Notes: generated from the sequence alone by a model not told the origin. Shown: positions 10,727 through 23,603, counted from the first letter of the stretch. The stretch is 64,000 bases of DNA from Drosophila persimilis (GCF_003286085.1 NW_020825298.1:6448001-6512000), one strand, 5' to 3'. A program made the numbers and translations.

Positions 10727-13700
10727 TTACTGGCGTAGTGCCTGCAGCTGCTGCTCTTCCCGATTCCGCAAAATGGCCACTTTCATTTTATCCGATGTGG
10801 TACGGCTGACAGTCTCAATGTATCTGGCCACATCCTCCTCCAGCTGAATGCAGGCCACTTCGTATTCCGAATTTTCCTTGCCATTGACCTTCAGGGCGTG
10901 CAGCAGCAGATCAATTGTGTTGATGGGGAATGCGAGCTGCGGAGTCGTCACATTGATCGACTGCTGGAAATCAAAGTATTCGCTGCCTGCCCCGAGCATG
11001 GCACAGATCATCTCGCTGGCCATATCGGCGGCCTCCAGCAATCGATTGTGCCTGACGTACAACTGCAACAGCTCGCGGGAATTGCTCAGCTTGTAGGAGT
11101 CGTACAGCCACTTGGGCACAAATGCGTTCATCGTGAGCAGTCGGTTCACGACGCTCTTGCGTATGACTGTCGAGTCCTTGAGCTCGTGGTCGAGTATCAG
11201 CTTCTGCAGCAGGGACCATGCCATATCTGCGGCATTGTTACGATGTGGTAGATCTAATAAGAGGATAATCAGAGATTAAATCAATTGAAATTTTATAATT
11301 TAGCCAGATTTATGCACCTGCCAGATCGTTGTTCTGCAGCCAATCCCAGGCATCGCTGGCCGCCTCTTCTGTGGCGCTCACACAGGCAGCAGCCAGGCTC
11401 TGAAATGTCGGCAGCACAGAGAATTTGTGCCCGCGGGACAGTTTCAGGGCAGCCGTATACAGACCATAGCTTCCCAGGAGATAGGATAGCTCCTCTGCCC
11501 CTGCCAGCACATAGGCGGCTATGTCCTTTCGATAGTGTGAGAGCTCCTTCAATGCCACGTTGTAGACAAGCTCGCGACGTATGTCGTCCAGCTCTAGGAC
11601 CAGCACTTCATCGTCGATCGGCGGCAGATCATCTTCGTTATCCAAATCCATAGCCGTCGACTCCCGCTCGTCGCCAATGATTGGCTTGGCTATCCATCTG
11701 TACCGACTGTCGACCAAATTCAGGCAATTTACACAAATCAGGAGCGCGGAGCAACGCTTTTCCAGTGCCTTTGGGTCATTGCTGCTCACCTGCAACCGCA
11801 TGGCCTGCTCATACATGACTGTGGCAGCCTTACGCATATTTCCCTTGCTCGTGTGAAAAGCATACAAAAAGTTATAGACGTCATTCTGATCGATGCTCAA
11901 AGAGCGCGCGCGCGACTCCACAATGCTCTCGAACTCGTTCTGCAGCCCATTGTAGGGGAGCTTCATAAGCAGATCCAGGTTCTTGCATTGAAACAGCGTC
12001 ACCACCAACTGACGCAGGCAATCCTTGCGCCGTGATATGTCGGCATTGTAGATTAAAGCGTGATACGCGTCCTCGTAGTGGCCCAGATGCATATGGTTAT
12101 TGAAGACTATAGACTGGAACATCGGCAACTGTGGATCATGATCCCCCAGCTTGCTTATGGCCGTAAGAGCCAGCTGAATGATGTAGTCGACGGCCGAATA
12201 CTGCTCAAATAGCTGTATAACCTTCAGATAATAATGCACCATCGCCTGTTTTCTATCCTCCACTGATGGTCCATCATCATTGCCCAGTTCGAGGCTCTCT
12301 TTCATTTGACTGTACAGCGGTGTGGTCTTCAGCACGTGCTCAATGAGGAATGCATCGTCGAGCACCATTTCAGCTGTATTCTGAAAGATGATCACTGCCT
12401 TTTGTGTCTCGCCGCAATCCAACAGCGTCACAGCCAGCATAAAGGCTCCTGCGAAATAAAGATTGGATTTGGCATTGATGGGATAAGCAACTTCGACGGA
12501 CTACTCACGACAATAGGATTTGCTTTCGCACCAGTCGGCCAGCAGGCGCACATAATCCTGCACAATGATTTGATGGCATGTGCCATAGAGCCATTCTGGG
12601 AATACATAGCTGGGAGATTCGGGCCATCTGAAAGGACAGACATAAACATAAATAAAGTACATAAAGAACCTACAAATATTTGGCTAGGGCTTTACTCACA
12701 GCATCTGATTGCTGTAGGTAACCAGCTTCAGCAGCGTTTGACGCAATGTTGCTGGCTCCGTCTCCAGTTGCATGCTCGACTCCTTCAGCAGCTTCGACAG
12801 AGCACTGAACAGACCCTTGGAACGTAGGAATAAACAGAGCAGCGTGGTCTGGTCATTCCCATAGCCACGCACATGGCTTGAGTACGGTCGAGAATAGCCA
12901 TCAAAGAGCTGTGCCCGATTGAGGCGCTGAATGGAAGCCTCACTATAATATGAACACGATTATAATCATTCAATGTTTAGGATTCAGGGTCTTTTTGCTT
13001 ACAAGCCTGCTGGGGTATTCGAGGAAATGGGTGTCACGGCCATCCAAACAAGAGTGTAATACGATCTCATGTAGTTCTCAGTCGTCGTAAGGAAACTTTG
13101 ATCCGTCTCACAGTGTTCCTGGTCCAAAATGTAAAGTACAATGAGTAAATTGCGGCAGACGGAAAAGCTGCAAAGGAGATATAATATTAAGTGTAATTAG
13201 ATGCAGATTAAATCAGGAATATATTTGTATTCATATTGTACCGTATCAAAGCCATTTGTTTGAACGTCTCGGCTAGAATGGATATTCCGTATTCGCTGCC
13301 AAACAATGCCCCAGTTGGCAGCAGAAAACGCGTGGACCTGGCATAATCTGCAAAGAGAAAATAGAGAATAAGACAATAATAATATGAATGAAGCTATAAG
13401 GATTAACTCTACCGTTTGACGGCGGTGCATCCGGATCGATCACGCAAAGAATATTCAGCAGCATATCGACAGCGTCCTGTAGGTTGGGTATTTGCTCTAG
13501 CTCGATCTTCAGTTTCTGAACGGTGTCCATTGGGAAGATGGCGCCAGTGTCGTCATCATCTAGGCTTTTGGCAACCAGTTTGGCCACAAGATCGATGGGC
13601 GACTCTCGCTGATACAGTTTCTTATCCATTTCCATTTTGACATCCTCTGGGAGGGTCTTTTCCACCTGAGTGACGATCCTTATTAGCTCAGCGAATGCCG

Positions 13701-15655
13701 TCGACATTGAGAGATTGTCTTGAAAGAATGGGGACATCAGCGAGGCCACATCTGTGGCTTGCTCTCCAATGAGCAGAATATGCTCCCACAGTTCGCATGG
13801 ACGTAGCAGGGCAAAAGATTGCCGCCTGATGAGGCATGCCGCATCCATGCCACCCAATATGGACAAACCAATGGGCTCCGAGTACTTGATGTGGTATTGC
13901 TCGCAGCAGGAGTAGAAACGATCCCATAGCCTAGTGGCGATTTCTAGATACTCCTCATCACTGACCACAAACTCCTTGAACTCGTTCTGGATCTCATCCT
14001 CGACGGCCTGGCACACCTGCTCCTTGAGCACTGTCATCGACAGCTGCCTAACATCAAACTGCAGGTTGACGCGTCGGAACATCTTTTGGGGGGAATCAAC
14101 AATAGAATAATCTACATATCAGGCAAAGATATACTCACATATAAGGCCTTGGTAATCACAGTCCGATCGAATCGACCCGGATGGAAGATGTACGAGCAGT
14201 AGGCCTCGCGTGGATCGATTCCCTGCTCCGTGGTGAGACAATAACGATCCGGTGGCGGTTCTAGGACAGAAGAAACCCATTGAATGGCCTGATTAGAGCC
14301 ATAATGAATCGTCGAGGCATTAAAATCCCCTTCAACATTGCTCCAGAGCGCCCAGATGTGTGTGAGGGTGACATTAAAGTCGATCAGATCCATGTCTGGT
14401 GCCACCACTGTGTGCTTCACAATCAATTCTATGTCTCTAGAACCCACATCCGTCATATTCTTGTCGATTTGCACGCAAACAAACTCGGCCCCTTCGTCGT
14501 GTGAGAGGAAGACGCAAAAGTTTCGGTCGTCAATTTTTCGTATCACATTGGTTTGTGCTGCAAAAATAAACCAAATATGCAATTAGCAGCTGCACAAATT
14601 TAAGCTTTAGAATTCGAACACTTACGTCCTTGTGCTGTTGGTGCTCCTACACCCCCACCAGAGCAGCAGTTAATGGTGGATACTGCCTGCATAGTATCCA
14701 ATGACCAGAGTCGCAGCTCATTACTCCTGTAAACAACCAGAAGATAGGTCTTGCCATCGATTTCACTGAATGACATGTCATTGGCCGCATCCACAGATTC
14801 CGCTCGTCTAATAAAATAGCAGAAAAAGACAACATTAAATCGGTATGGCATGACCCAGAAGCTGCGGCACTCACCTCAGAGCACCCGCAAATTTGTACAG
14901 AAACCGAGGCATCAGATGCGGTTCCTTGACCTCTTGCGTTACAGTAGCGCCATCGACACAGTTCATCACGTGGTGCAGCAGCTTGTTCGGGTAGGCCACC
15001 GCAAAGTGGGCTACTTGAGCGTGCTTCGACATAAACGAAGCAGCGACAGTGGGCATTCCAAGTCCGTCCGTAAGAAAGTACGCACTTGGATCGTCGATCT
15101 TTTCAGTCACATCATAGAATATAGATTGTGACTGCAGATCGTCTGGCCCAGCAGCAGCGCCCACTTCTACAGTAGCCGTCTTCAGTGGAAACACATATCG
15201 ATGGACACTGCTCACAGTGACAACCAACAGTGTAATGGCTTGTGGCTGCTCCGTAAGGGAAACATTGAGCACAGTCGACTCATTGAATCGCATACGCAGT
15301 TGGTTCCTGACAAGTGATATATCCAAGCTCACCTCTCCGAGCTCCAGCACCGACTTGTTAGTCCGCCTTTAGGCAAAAATTTTAGTTGCTTTACCGATTT
15401 GTTCACAAATTAACTTACCAATATATGAATCGGTTCCGGTACATCACATTATTGTTTTTGTAAGAATGTCCGCCAGATATCTCAAAGTTTTGGGAGTCCT
15501 GCAGACTGTTCAGTGTATCTCCTGGCAGATGGAAATTAATGAATGGTCTCTCTTTTTATCTGGAACAACCTACCCGTATGTATCGTAACATCTATCCAGT
15601 CTGCTGGCTTCAGGTTTTTAGTCGCAACTTCGCGGTAGCTCATATTAACATCCAT
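10727..15655 (-). CDS. Nup160: Nucleoporin Nup160
   Basis: About twelve coding exons, separated by introns of roughly 50-80 bp, give a protein of about 1400 residues. Nup160 belongs to the Y (Nup107-160) complex, a scaffold of the nuclear pore. The N-terminal third, encoded by the 5' exons (15655 to about 13250), corresponds to the beta-propeller. The rest, including the longest exon (about 12448-11319), is alpha-helical with motifs such as AFHTSKGNMRKAATVMYEQA. The ends are clear: start MNVNMSYREVATKN at 15655 and stop at 10727 after QLQALRQ. Several inner exon limits are approximate. It shares a 174-bp divergent promoter with Csl4. Confidence 0.92.
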
Positions 15656-15829
15656 GTTGAACTAATAACAATCCGGAAAAGGTTAAATTATTGACGCCGG
15701 CAACTAGAGCTGTACTTTTTCTAAAACATCGATGTTTCATCGATTGTTCTCAAAACATCGAAAAACATTCCGATATTACCTATAGATATTCTGTGCACAC
15801 ATGTGCCTTTTGACAACAAATTGAAAAAA
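15656..15829. promoter_or_regulatory. Divergent promoter Nup160 / Csl4 with paired ATCGAT sites
   Basis: The 174 bp between start codons hold ATCGAT at 15728-15733 and 15739-15744, with a further ATCGA near 15757. No TATA box is seen. The arrangement repeats that at 9094-9523 and suggests DREF control of both genes. Confidence 0.6.
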
Positions 15830-16509
15830 ATGAGCTCAGAAGGAGATGAAAACACAGTTGTGTGCTTGCCAGGAGAACGCTTGTGCCGAGTAGAAGACAA
15901 TGTTGTTTTGGGCATAGGCACATACGAACAGAACGGCTACATCTACGCCTCCAAATCGGGGGTCGTGAACATTGAAGAATCTGGAGAAAACGTAAGTTGG
16001 CCTGAGGGACAACCTGCCGCAATAAATTGAACCAACCAATTGCCTCTTTGCAGTGTCAGGTTGTAAGTGTTCACAAGCCAGGCTTCCACCTGACCATTCC
16101 GGCCACCGGGGACGTCGTCACAGCCCGTGTTCTGGTCACAACACCAAAGTTCGCCAAGTGTGCCATATTCTGCGTGCGAAACGTCTTGCTGGAGAGCAGC
16201 TATCGCGGGCTGCTGCGGAAGGAGGACGTGCGGGAAACGGAAAAGGATCGTGTCGACATATACAAGTCGTTCAAGCCTGGCGATGTGATACTGGCCCGCG
16301 TCATCAATCAAATGGAACAATCATTTCTCATAACTACTGCCGAAACAGAGCTCGGTGTGGTCGTAGCCTATGCCAGCGATGCCCGTAAAACCCGAGTGCC
16401 TATGGTACCGGTGGGCTGGAGCGAGATGCAGTGTCCACTGACTACCATTAAGGAGCCTCGCAAAGTGGCAAAAGTCCTGCCTGAAAGTTCAATAAATATA
16501 ATCAAATGA
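15830..16509 (+). CDS. Csl4: Exosome cap subunit Csl4
   Basis: Two exons (15830-15991 and 16054-16509) give 205 residues, the usual length for the family. Csl4 is a cap protein of the RNA exosome, the 3'-5' RNA-degrading complex of nucleus and cytoplasm. The N-terminal beta domain starts VCLPGERLCRVEDNVVLGIG, a typical Csl4 opening. The middle, from about residue 65, is the S1 RNA-binding fold, with DVVTARV and FKPGDVILARVI. The C-terminal block reads WSEMQCPLTTIKEPRKVAKV. The ATG at 15830 is the first in the frame with the conserved block close behind. The only nearby AATAAA overlaps the last codons. Confidence 0.93.
16491..16496 (+). terminator. Csl4: Poly(A) signal inside the last codons of Csl4
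   Basis: AATAAA spans the Ile-Asn codons five residues before the stop. The stop codon at 16507-16509 lies 11-13 nt past the signal, about where cleavage usually happens, so a 3' UTR of only a few bases is possible. No other perfect AATAAA was noticed in the next 300 bp. Confidence 0.45.
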
Positions 16510-17870
16510 TGCCCAGTAATTTATGTAACTTATCTAAAAAAAAGTCATTAATAATTCTCGGTTAGTCACTAATTAATTCTGTAACGTTGCCTTAGATTGC
16601 GGTTGTACGTTCATTCTATTTCCATAGTTACATGTTCTATAATATTACAATTTTCTATATAACCAGACAGAAGCATACAAATTGATAGCATCCATTGGAT
16701 TCGATTCCATTGGATTTTCTTAACTTAAAACATTCCTATCCAAGGCGTTCCTCAGCCTAATCATCTGATTGGTGCGATCGCATCGTCAGAATTCCCCCTT
16801 CAGAAAAGAAAGAAGTGAATGAACCTTAAGTTACCATAGCTACGTCGTTAGTTCTCGTAACTAATCTTGGCTGGTTGCCACGGTTCTCATGTCAATTTAA
16901 ATGCATTGTTTGTACATATTTATTTGATTGGGAAGCGATGAACCCAGGCACATGACAGCCAATTGAGTTTATCAATTGATCTTATATTCTTGAATATGTG
17001 CATATAAACATTTTAGGTGTGATTTAATGTTTTTTTAATGTACTGCCTAGACGTTTGCGATCTATTGTTTCCCCTTCTGAGCGTTTCCCCTTCAAGTAAT
17101 TTAAGGGTCAGCTCATCTATAAAAATCAGTAGATTTAGAATCAAGAATCCTACAGGCAGGACATGTGGAATAGCAATCTGGTGGTCTACTGATCTTATAC
17201 CTCTATTATATTACATGTTTCATATGTAAATATTGCGTCGCAAATGCAACGCCAGGTATAAAACAAATCAAAACATTTGTCGTTCATATAAAAGTTTCCT
17301 CTAATTCACAAAGCAAATTATCGAGGAAATCAAATAAGTCAAATAAATGGTAATATATGTACGCGTCATAGCATCGCATGGGCTCCATAAAACACTAACC
17401 CGTTGCCAATCAATGTCGAGGGAAACTGTTATTGAGTGGCATGTGCTATGCAAATAGGAATTCGCTTCGCGTGTTGGAGCTGCGACTAATTCAATCAGAG
17501 GAGTAGGAGCATAGCAGGCAGGCAGGCAGCTCCTGGACTAGGCCACGTTATCTTGTCTTGCCAAAAATGCAAATGCATAAAATGTTACAGGTGTGTGTCT
17601 GGGAGTGAAGTCCCGGCCGAGTCCCAATCCCAAGCATGGGGGATGGATGGATGGATGTGTATGGCCAATCGTTGTTTGGTCGATAGGCCACGCGGCCGGC
17701 TTGGCTATTCGAAGACTGGTTAATATTCAAATTAAAGTAAATCGAACCAATATGCACTCCAAGTGAACATTGTATTGTAGTTGTAGTGTTGGCCCTGTCG
17801 CAGTTGTCAGCTTAAACTGCTGCTCTCACAAATTCCGGGAAGCCTATAACATAAGTTTGAGCACTGGGCG
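16510..17870. other. Intergenic, Csl4 to Dnaaf4-like gene
   Basis: No gene is recognised. The stretch is AT-rich and includes a short GGCA tandem near 17515-17530 and GGAT tandem near 17640-17655. Open frames are short and without family resemblance. Confidence 0.5.
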
Positions 17871-17881
17871 ATTGCTCAGTC
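17845..17881 (+). promoter_or_regulatory. Candidate initiator of the Dnaaf4-like gene
   Basis: TCAGTC at 17876-17881 matches the initiator. A weak TATA-like TATAAC begins at 17845, 33 bases before the initiator A. The start codon follows 56 bp downstream. Motif evidence only. Confidence 0.35.
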
Positions 17882-17933
17882 GGAAATAACTCGCGAGGAC
17901 GACAGCATACCGGCAACGGAAGCGAAGCTCATC

Positions 17934-18739
17934 ATGGTGCAGATATCGCAGACCGAGGACGACATCAAAATTTCAATTGAACTCAATCGTCTGGTGACAC
18001 GGAAGCCGGACGTTGTCCTTCTGCCCCAGTACTTGAAGTTCAATAATCCGCCCATATTCTTTGAGCGTCATCTGGCCCAAGAGATCGACGAGATGGCCAG
18101 GTTATTATCACACCTTCTATACATATGTATATTCCTCCGTGAGTAATGATATGATAACTCTCGTTCAGTTTTTGCCGCATCTTCAAGAACGAGGCCCGCA
18201 TCGTGCTGGTAAAGAAGGAGAAGGGCGTTTGGCCAGAGATGTTTCAGAAGCTGGACAAGGAGGCACTCTTGAAGAAGCGCCTGGAAATCGCCGATCTCAT
18301 TGTAGAGCGCAACAAGCAGCGCGATCAGCAGGCCATGGAACGGTACGAGAACAAGCGTCGCGCCGAAATCTCGAAGGAAATCAAGCGCGAAACAGAAATG
18401 AGGGATCGCGTCAAGCAGTTCCAGGATAATGCCCGACGTGAGGCACTTGTGGTAGATGTGCGCAAGGAGACATCCACGAAATCTGTCAGTCCCCCATTAC
18501 ACGCCCCCTATCAGCAACCACCCGCACCGACAGCTGCCGCTCGCCTGTCCACTCCACTGACTCGTCCCCCGATGACCGCCGTACGTGGCAGTGGACGCAT
18601 CAGTGTGAGCTTCACCAATGAACACAAGCGGGTCACTCCCAAGCGCGAGTCCCAAACAGACATACAGATGGCCTTTGCGGCGGCCGGCAAACCCACCGAC
18701 CCGTCCATGAAGTCTCCTATGGATACTCTGGATGAATGA
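17934..18739 (+). CDS. Dnaaf4/Dyx1c1-like dynein assembly factor (CG14921-like), without TPRs
   Basis: Two exons (17934-18100 and 18169-18739) give 245 residues. The N-terminal part (about 1-85) is a CS/p23-type domain in which YLKFNNPPIFFE parallels the vertebrate DYX1C1 block YLKVNFPPFLFE. A charged coiled-coil region (about 95-165) follows, then a Pro/Ala-rich linker and a conserved tail beginning GSGRISVSF, matching the segment before the TPRs of the human protein. Human DYX1C1 has 420 residues and ends in three TPRs; none is present here. The family acts with HSP90-type co-chaperones to pre-assemble axonemal dynein arms in the cytoplasm. The intron donor GTTATT is weak, but the junction keeps phase and restores MASFCRIFK. 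Confidence 0.8.
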
Positions 18740-19411
18740 TTATCCCCACATCATCACAATATTATACATACATATATCCCTTTTTATGCGTGTGTGGGTC
18801 AGCCTGTGCAAAACTGCTGTTTCCTATTTTCATATCTCTACAAATTTAAACGTGAATTAAACTAAAAGACAAGTGGGTTTCAATATCTTGGGAACATCAA
18901 TATTGTATAATCACTAAATATATTAGATAAAACCTAGTCAAAATTATGCAGTCCACTAATTCATAACTAACCACTGATCGATCAATACGGATATTAGGGC
19001 AAAACATAATAATAAACAAACATCTGTCAATCCCTTGACGTGCACAAGGACTGGGGCCCAGCCGGTTACAAAAGGTAGATTCCGCATACAGGAGACACAG
19101 CCAGCGCAGCCACAGACTTTTCCATCTCCAGGCCGCTATTGTAGTTTCTTTAATGCTAAAAATAAATTGAAAACTATAAACAAAAAATCGGCGGTTTAAC
19201 CAAATACAGTGCTGGCAAACGACATAGACCGATGCAATATATCGATACACATCGATAGGATCAGCTGACACACAGTTTTCTTCGTTCGACGACGTTGCTT
19301 CTTTTTTTCACATTTTTTTTTGCCGCTATGAAACTTTTGTAATCTGTAAAGAATCGTATTTAATTTGTAAGAAAACATACATTTGGAGACTGAAAGAACC
19401 AGGATAAACCC
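18740..19411. promoter_or_regulatory. Intergenic, with DRE promoter of the P5A ATPase
   Basis: A perfect DRE, TATCGATA, is at 19240-19247, with ATCGAT at 19251-19256, about 160 bp before the ATPase start. The rest (18740-19200) is AT-rich, probably the 3' UTR of the Dnaaf4-like gene plus spacer. A 124-codon minus-strand frame across it is not convincing. Confidence 0.6.
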
Positions 19412-22400
19412 ATGAGTACGAGAGAAGATACCATCGAAGGCGCTGCCGGCGACACCGACCCAAACCAAAGGCTATCTAAAAACGGGGCGACGACGGCCGG
19501 CAACCTGGACGATCTGGTGAAATATGTGACCCTGCACGTGCGCATGCCAACGCCACTGAGCGGAGTGGTATTGCCCTTTGTCCCGTTATACCTGACTGCG
19601 TTATACCTATGCATCTACATGTACGGCGGCGAGGACGCGGATGTTCCCACCACTCAAGAGTTGATCTCGTCGGAAAACCGCACAACGGACTCGACCATTG
19701 CCTGGAATGACATTGGCTTCATAGCCGTTCTGGCCATAGCATTTCTACACATTCTCACATTACTCTTCTGCTACTGGAGCGTTCATGTCCTGGCCTTTCT
19801 TACCTGCCGCAAAGCGAAGCGACCGGCCCCGAATGTCCTGGCCAAGGTGGTGCCCACAGCGAACAATGGCAACTCAAAGATAGTTCCGATACGCTCCGCC
19901 AAACTGGAGGATGGTTCAACGCAGTATTTTCTGGTCTTTCAGAAGACAAAATATGTGTGGAACGACGATAGGAAAACCTTTCGCGCCGTCGAGTTTCCCG
20001 TGGACGGACTCTTGAGAAACTATGCCGCCTCTCGAGGACTGGAGTCAGAAGAGGCTGTGAAGAAGGCCACTTCCACGTATGGAAATAACGAGATGGATAT
20101 GGTGGTACCAGAGTTCCACGAACTCTTCCTTGAGCGGGCCACTGCACCGTTCTTTGTGTTCCAAGTGTTCTCGGTGGGACTGTGGTGCATGGACGACTAC
20201 TGGTACTACTCCCTGTTCACGCTCTTCATGTTGATTGCCTTCGAGTGCACCATTGTGAAGCAGCAGCTGAGGAATATGTCCGAGATCCGTAAAATGGGTA
20301 ACAAACCGTATCTGATCTATGCCTTTCGTCAGAACAAGTGGCGCCACATTGGCTCGGACGAGCTGCTTCCTGGAGATCTAGTGTCCGTGACCCGCTCCCA
20401 GAACGATAATATTGTACCCTGTGACCTGGTTATCCTGCGCGGCACATGTATTGTAGATGAATCGATGCTGACGGGCGAATCGGTGCCGCTGATGAAGGAA
20501 TCGTTGGAGTCTTTGGACAACCTGAATACCGAACTGGATGTGGACGGTGATGGAAAGCTGTTTGTGCTCTTTGGTGGCACCAAAGTGGTGCAGCACACGG
20601 CCCCCACCAAGGAATCGCTGCGTGCCCCGGATGGCGGCTGCATTGGCTATGTGATCCGCACGGGATTCAACACATCGCAGGGTAAACTCTTGCGCACGAT
20701 TCTGTTCGGTGCCAATCGCGCCACAGAGAATAACAAGGAGACTTTTGCGTTTATTGCCTTCCTCATGGTATTTGCTGTGGCCGCAGCCTCCTATGTGTGG
20801 GTAAAGGGCAGCGAGGATCTGGAGCGCAACCGCTACAAGCTCTTCCTCGAGTGCACTCTAATTCTGACGGCCATCATACCGCCCGATCTCCCCATTGAGC
20901 TCACCCTGGCTGTGAATACATCGCTAATCCAGTTGACCAAATTGTTTGTATTCTGTACGGAACCCTTCCGCATTCCGTTCGCTGGAAAGGTTCAGATCTG
21001 CTGCTTCGACAAGACGGGAACACTAACTACGGATAACCTCATGGTGGAGGGCATTGCGGGGCTGACATCGAATGGGAGTTGTGTGCCCATCGAGCAGGCA
21101 GAGTCCAACACTGTTCAGGTCCTGGCCTGCTGCCACTCGCTGGCCCTGCTGGACGATGGGCTGGTGGGCGATCCCCTCGAGAAGGCCACCTTGGCAGCCG
21201 TCGATTGGAATCTCACCAAAATGGACAGTGTCATACCGAAGCGGACGCAGTTGAAGCCGTTGAAGATCATTCAACGTTATCACTTTTCATCGGCCCTGAA
21301 GCGCATGTCGGTCCTCGCTGGCTACCTGGTGCCCTACTCCAACGAAGTGAAGCACATTGGAGCCGTCAAGGGAGCACCCGAAGTTATTCAGAAGATGTTG
21401 CGGGAAGTGCCGTCGGACTATGAGAAGGTGAGTGCACAATTAAAAGAAAATTAGGCGAACATTAACCTTCTTGTAAATAGGTTTATCTCGAGTATGCTCG
21501 TCGTGGCGCCCGTGTCCTGGCTCTGGGCATCAAGGAGTTTGGCAGCATGGGAACTCAGAAAATACGCGAACTGAAGCGCGATGAAGTGGAATGCGATCTC
21601 ACCTTTGCCGGCTTCGTGATCATCTCGTGCCCCATGAAACCCGACTCCAAGACTGCGATCAAGGAGCTCATTCAATCCTCCCACAAAGTGGTTATGATCA
21701 CAGGCGACAGTCCGCTGACTGCCTGCCATGTGGCCAAAGAGCTGCGATTCACACGCAAGAAGCTGCTCATCCTGACCCCGCCCGAACCGGCAAAGCGAAA
21801 CACTTGGAACTGGATATCCGTCGATGGAGAGCAGTCGTATAAAATGGACGAGCGCAGCAAGAGCATATCTCCCATGCTTGCCACGCACGATCTGTGTATT
21901 ACTGGCGAGGGACTGCTGCATCTACAGCACAATCAACCCCAGTATATGCGTCAGCTGCTGCCCCACGTGACAGTCTGCGCACGCTTTGCACCCAAGCAGA
22001 AGGAGTTTGTGATCACCACGCTAAAACAGTTGGGCTTCTGCACGCTCATGTGCGGCGACGGCACCAACGATGTGGGGGCCTTGAAGCACGCCAATGTGGG
22101 CGTCTCTCTGCTTACCAGCGCGCCCGCGAAGCGCAAGCGCACCGAAGAGGAACAGCAGCTGGCCACCGCAGCAGCGGCTGCAGCCACGGCCGCCGCTGCC
22201 AACACTGCCAACCAACAGTTGAGCCCGCGAGAGCGTGCCATGCGCCGGCGACAGGAGCACCTTAATCAGTCGCAAGCTCGCATGCAGATTGCTCTGCGCG
22301 ACATGGAAGAGCAGACGATGGTTAAGTTGGGTGATGCCTCAATTGCGGCGCCGTTCACCAGCAAATCGTCCTCGATCATGTGTGGTGGGTAGCCCTGGGA

Positions 22401-23432
22401 TTTCACAGCCTTTTTGATGCATTTCTGATCTTCCTTTTTCTATATTTTCCGTATCAGTCAATCACATAATCAAGCAGGGACGCTGCACTCTGGTCACCAC
22501 ACTGCAGATGTTCAAGATCCTCGCTCTGAATGCCCTCATTCAGGCCTACTGCCAATCCGTGCTGTATATTGATGGCATCAAATTCAGCGATACTCAGGCA
22601 ACCATGCAGGGCATCTTCATCGCGGCCTGTTTTCTGTTTATTACTCGATCCAAGGTCTAGAAATTATAACAGGTCTATGGCTCACTGTACTCACAATTCT
22701 ATTTGCAGCCACTGAAAACTCTGTCGAAGGTCGCACCACTGCCAAACATCTTCAATTTCTATACAATTTCTACGATCCTCTCGCAATTTGCAGTGCATTT
22801 TGGCACGCTCTATTACTTGACCAATGAAGCCACCAAATTGGCACCGCCAAGGTGGGTCTACTACTATAATACTCCTCTATATTGGTACTAACTCTTTTTT
22901 TTCTCTTCCTAGAGTGGGCAAAGTTAAGCTGTATATTGACATGGATGCCGAGGAGAAGACCAAATACGATCCAAACATTGTTAGCAGCACGGTCTACATT
23001 ATTAGCATATCACTGCAGGTGGCCACCATTGCAGTCAACTATAAGGTAGGAACTAGACCGATCCCTGCCGAAAGGAACTATATAATATAATCCTATATTT
23101 AATTAACAGGGGCATCCCTTCATGGAGAGTCTGCGCTCCAATCTCATGCTGATGTATGCCATTGGCGCCTCAGCCGCGTTGGTGCTGCTGTTATCCACGG
23201 GCCTGGTGCCCGATCTGACGGAATTTTTCGAAATTATTGATTTCCCCACAAATGTACGTATATGCATTTGCAAGCCATTATGCGAGACTATACATTAATT
23301 TTCCCTTTATAGTTCCGTTGCGTATTGCTCGCTGTCCTGGTGGCGGACATCATTGGTGCCTTTCTGTTGGATCGCATTTGCTCATGGCTGTTCGGGGAGA
23401 CACGTGGCAAGTCCAAAGTGTTGAACTGTTAG
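19412..23432 (+). CDS. anne: P5A-type ATPase, ATP13A1 orthologue (CG6230, anne boleyn)
   Basis: Seven exons (19412-21427, 21481-22384, 22458-22654, 22709-22851, 22913-23045, 23110-23253, 23313-23432) give 1218 residues in phase. The P5A family in the ER membrane removes mis-inserted transmembrane helices. The P5A signature PPDLPIELT is in TM4, the phosphorylated Asp533 is in [13 protein letters not shown] lies near 354 and [11 protein letters not shown] near 864. A cytosolic loop after the hinge (about 880-950) carries KRKR, an Ala run and an Arg/Gln-rich helix. The final exons encode the last TM helices and end [15 protein letters not shown]. The junction at 22384/22458 was placed by phase and family resemblance. 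It converges on Gr32a. Confidence 0.93.
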
Positions 23433-23603
23433 GACCATTTAGATTTAAGTACTAGACAAAAGTTGCAAACCCCACAAAATCTTACGTTCCACAGATCAAT
23501 GAAAAATTTCTTCGTTTCATTATAATATCTTTAAAGCCAGGCGTCGGTTTCTTAAATTCTAAAAATCCTTTGGATTGTATTAGCGGCCAATTTTGGTGCT
23601 TAT

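Noticed and set aside
18897-19271. Minus-strand frame of 124 codons before the P5A ATPase
   Set aside because: Runs through the DRE promoter and AT-rich spacer; composition is not protein-like and no promoter or splice site supports it.
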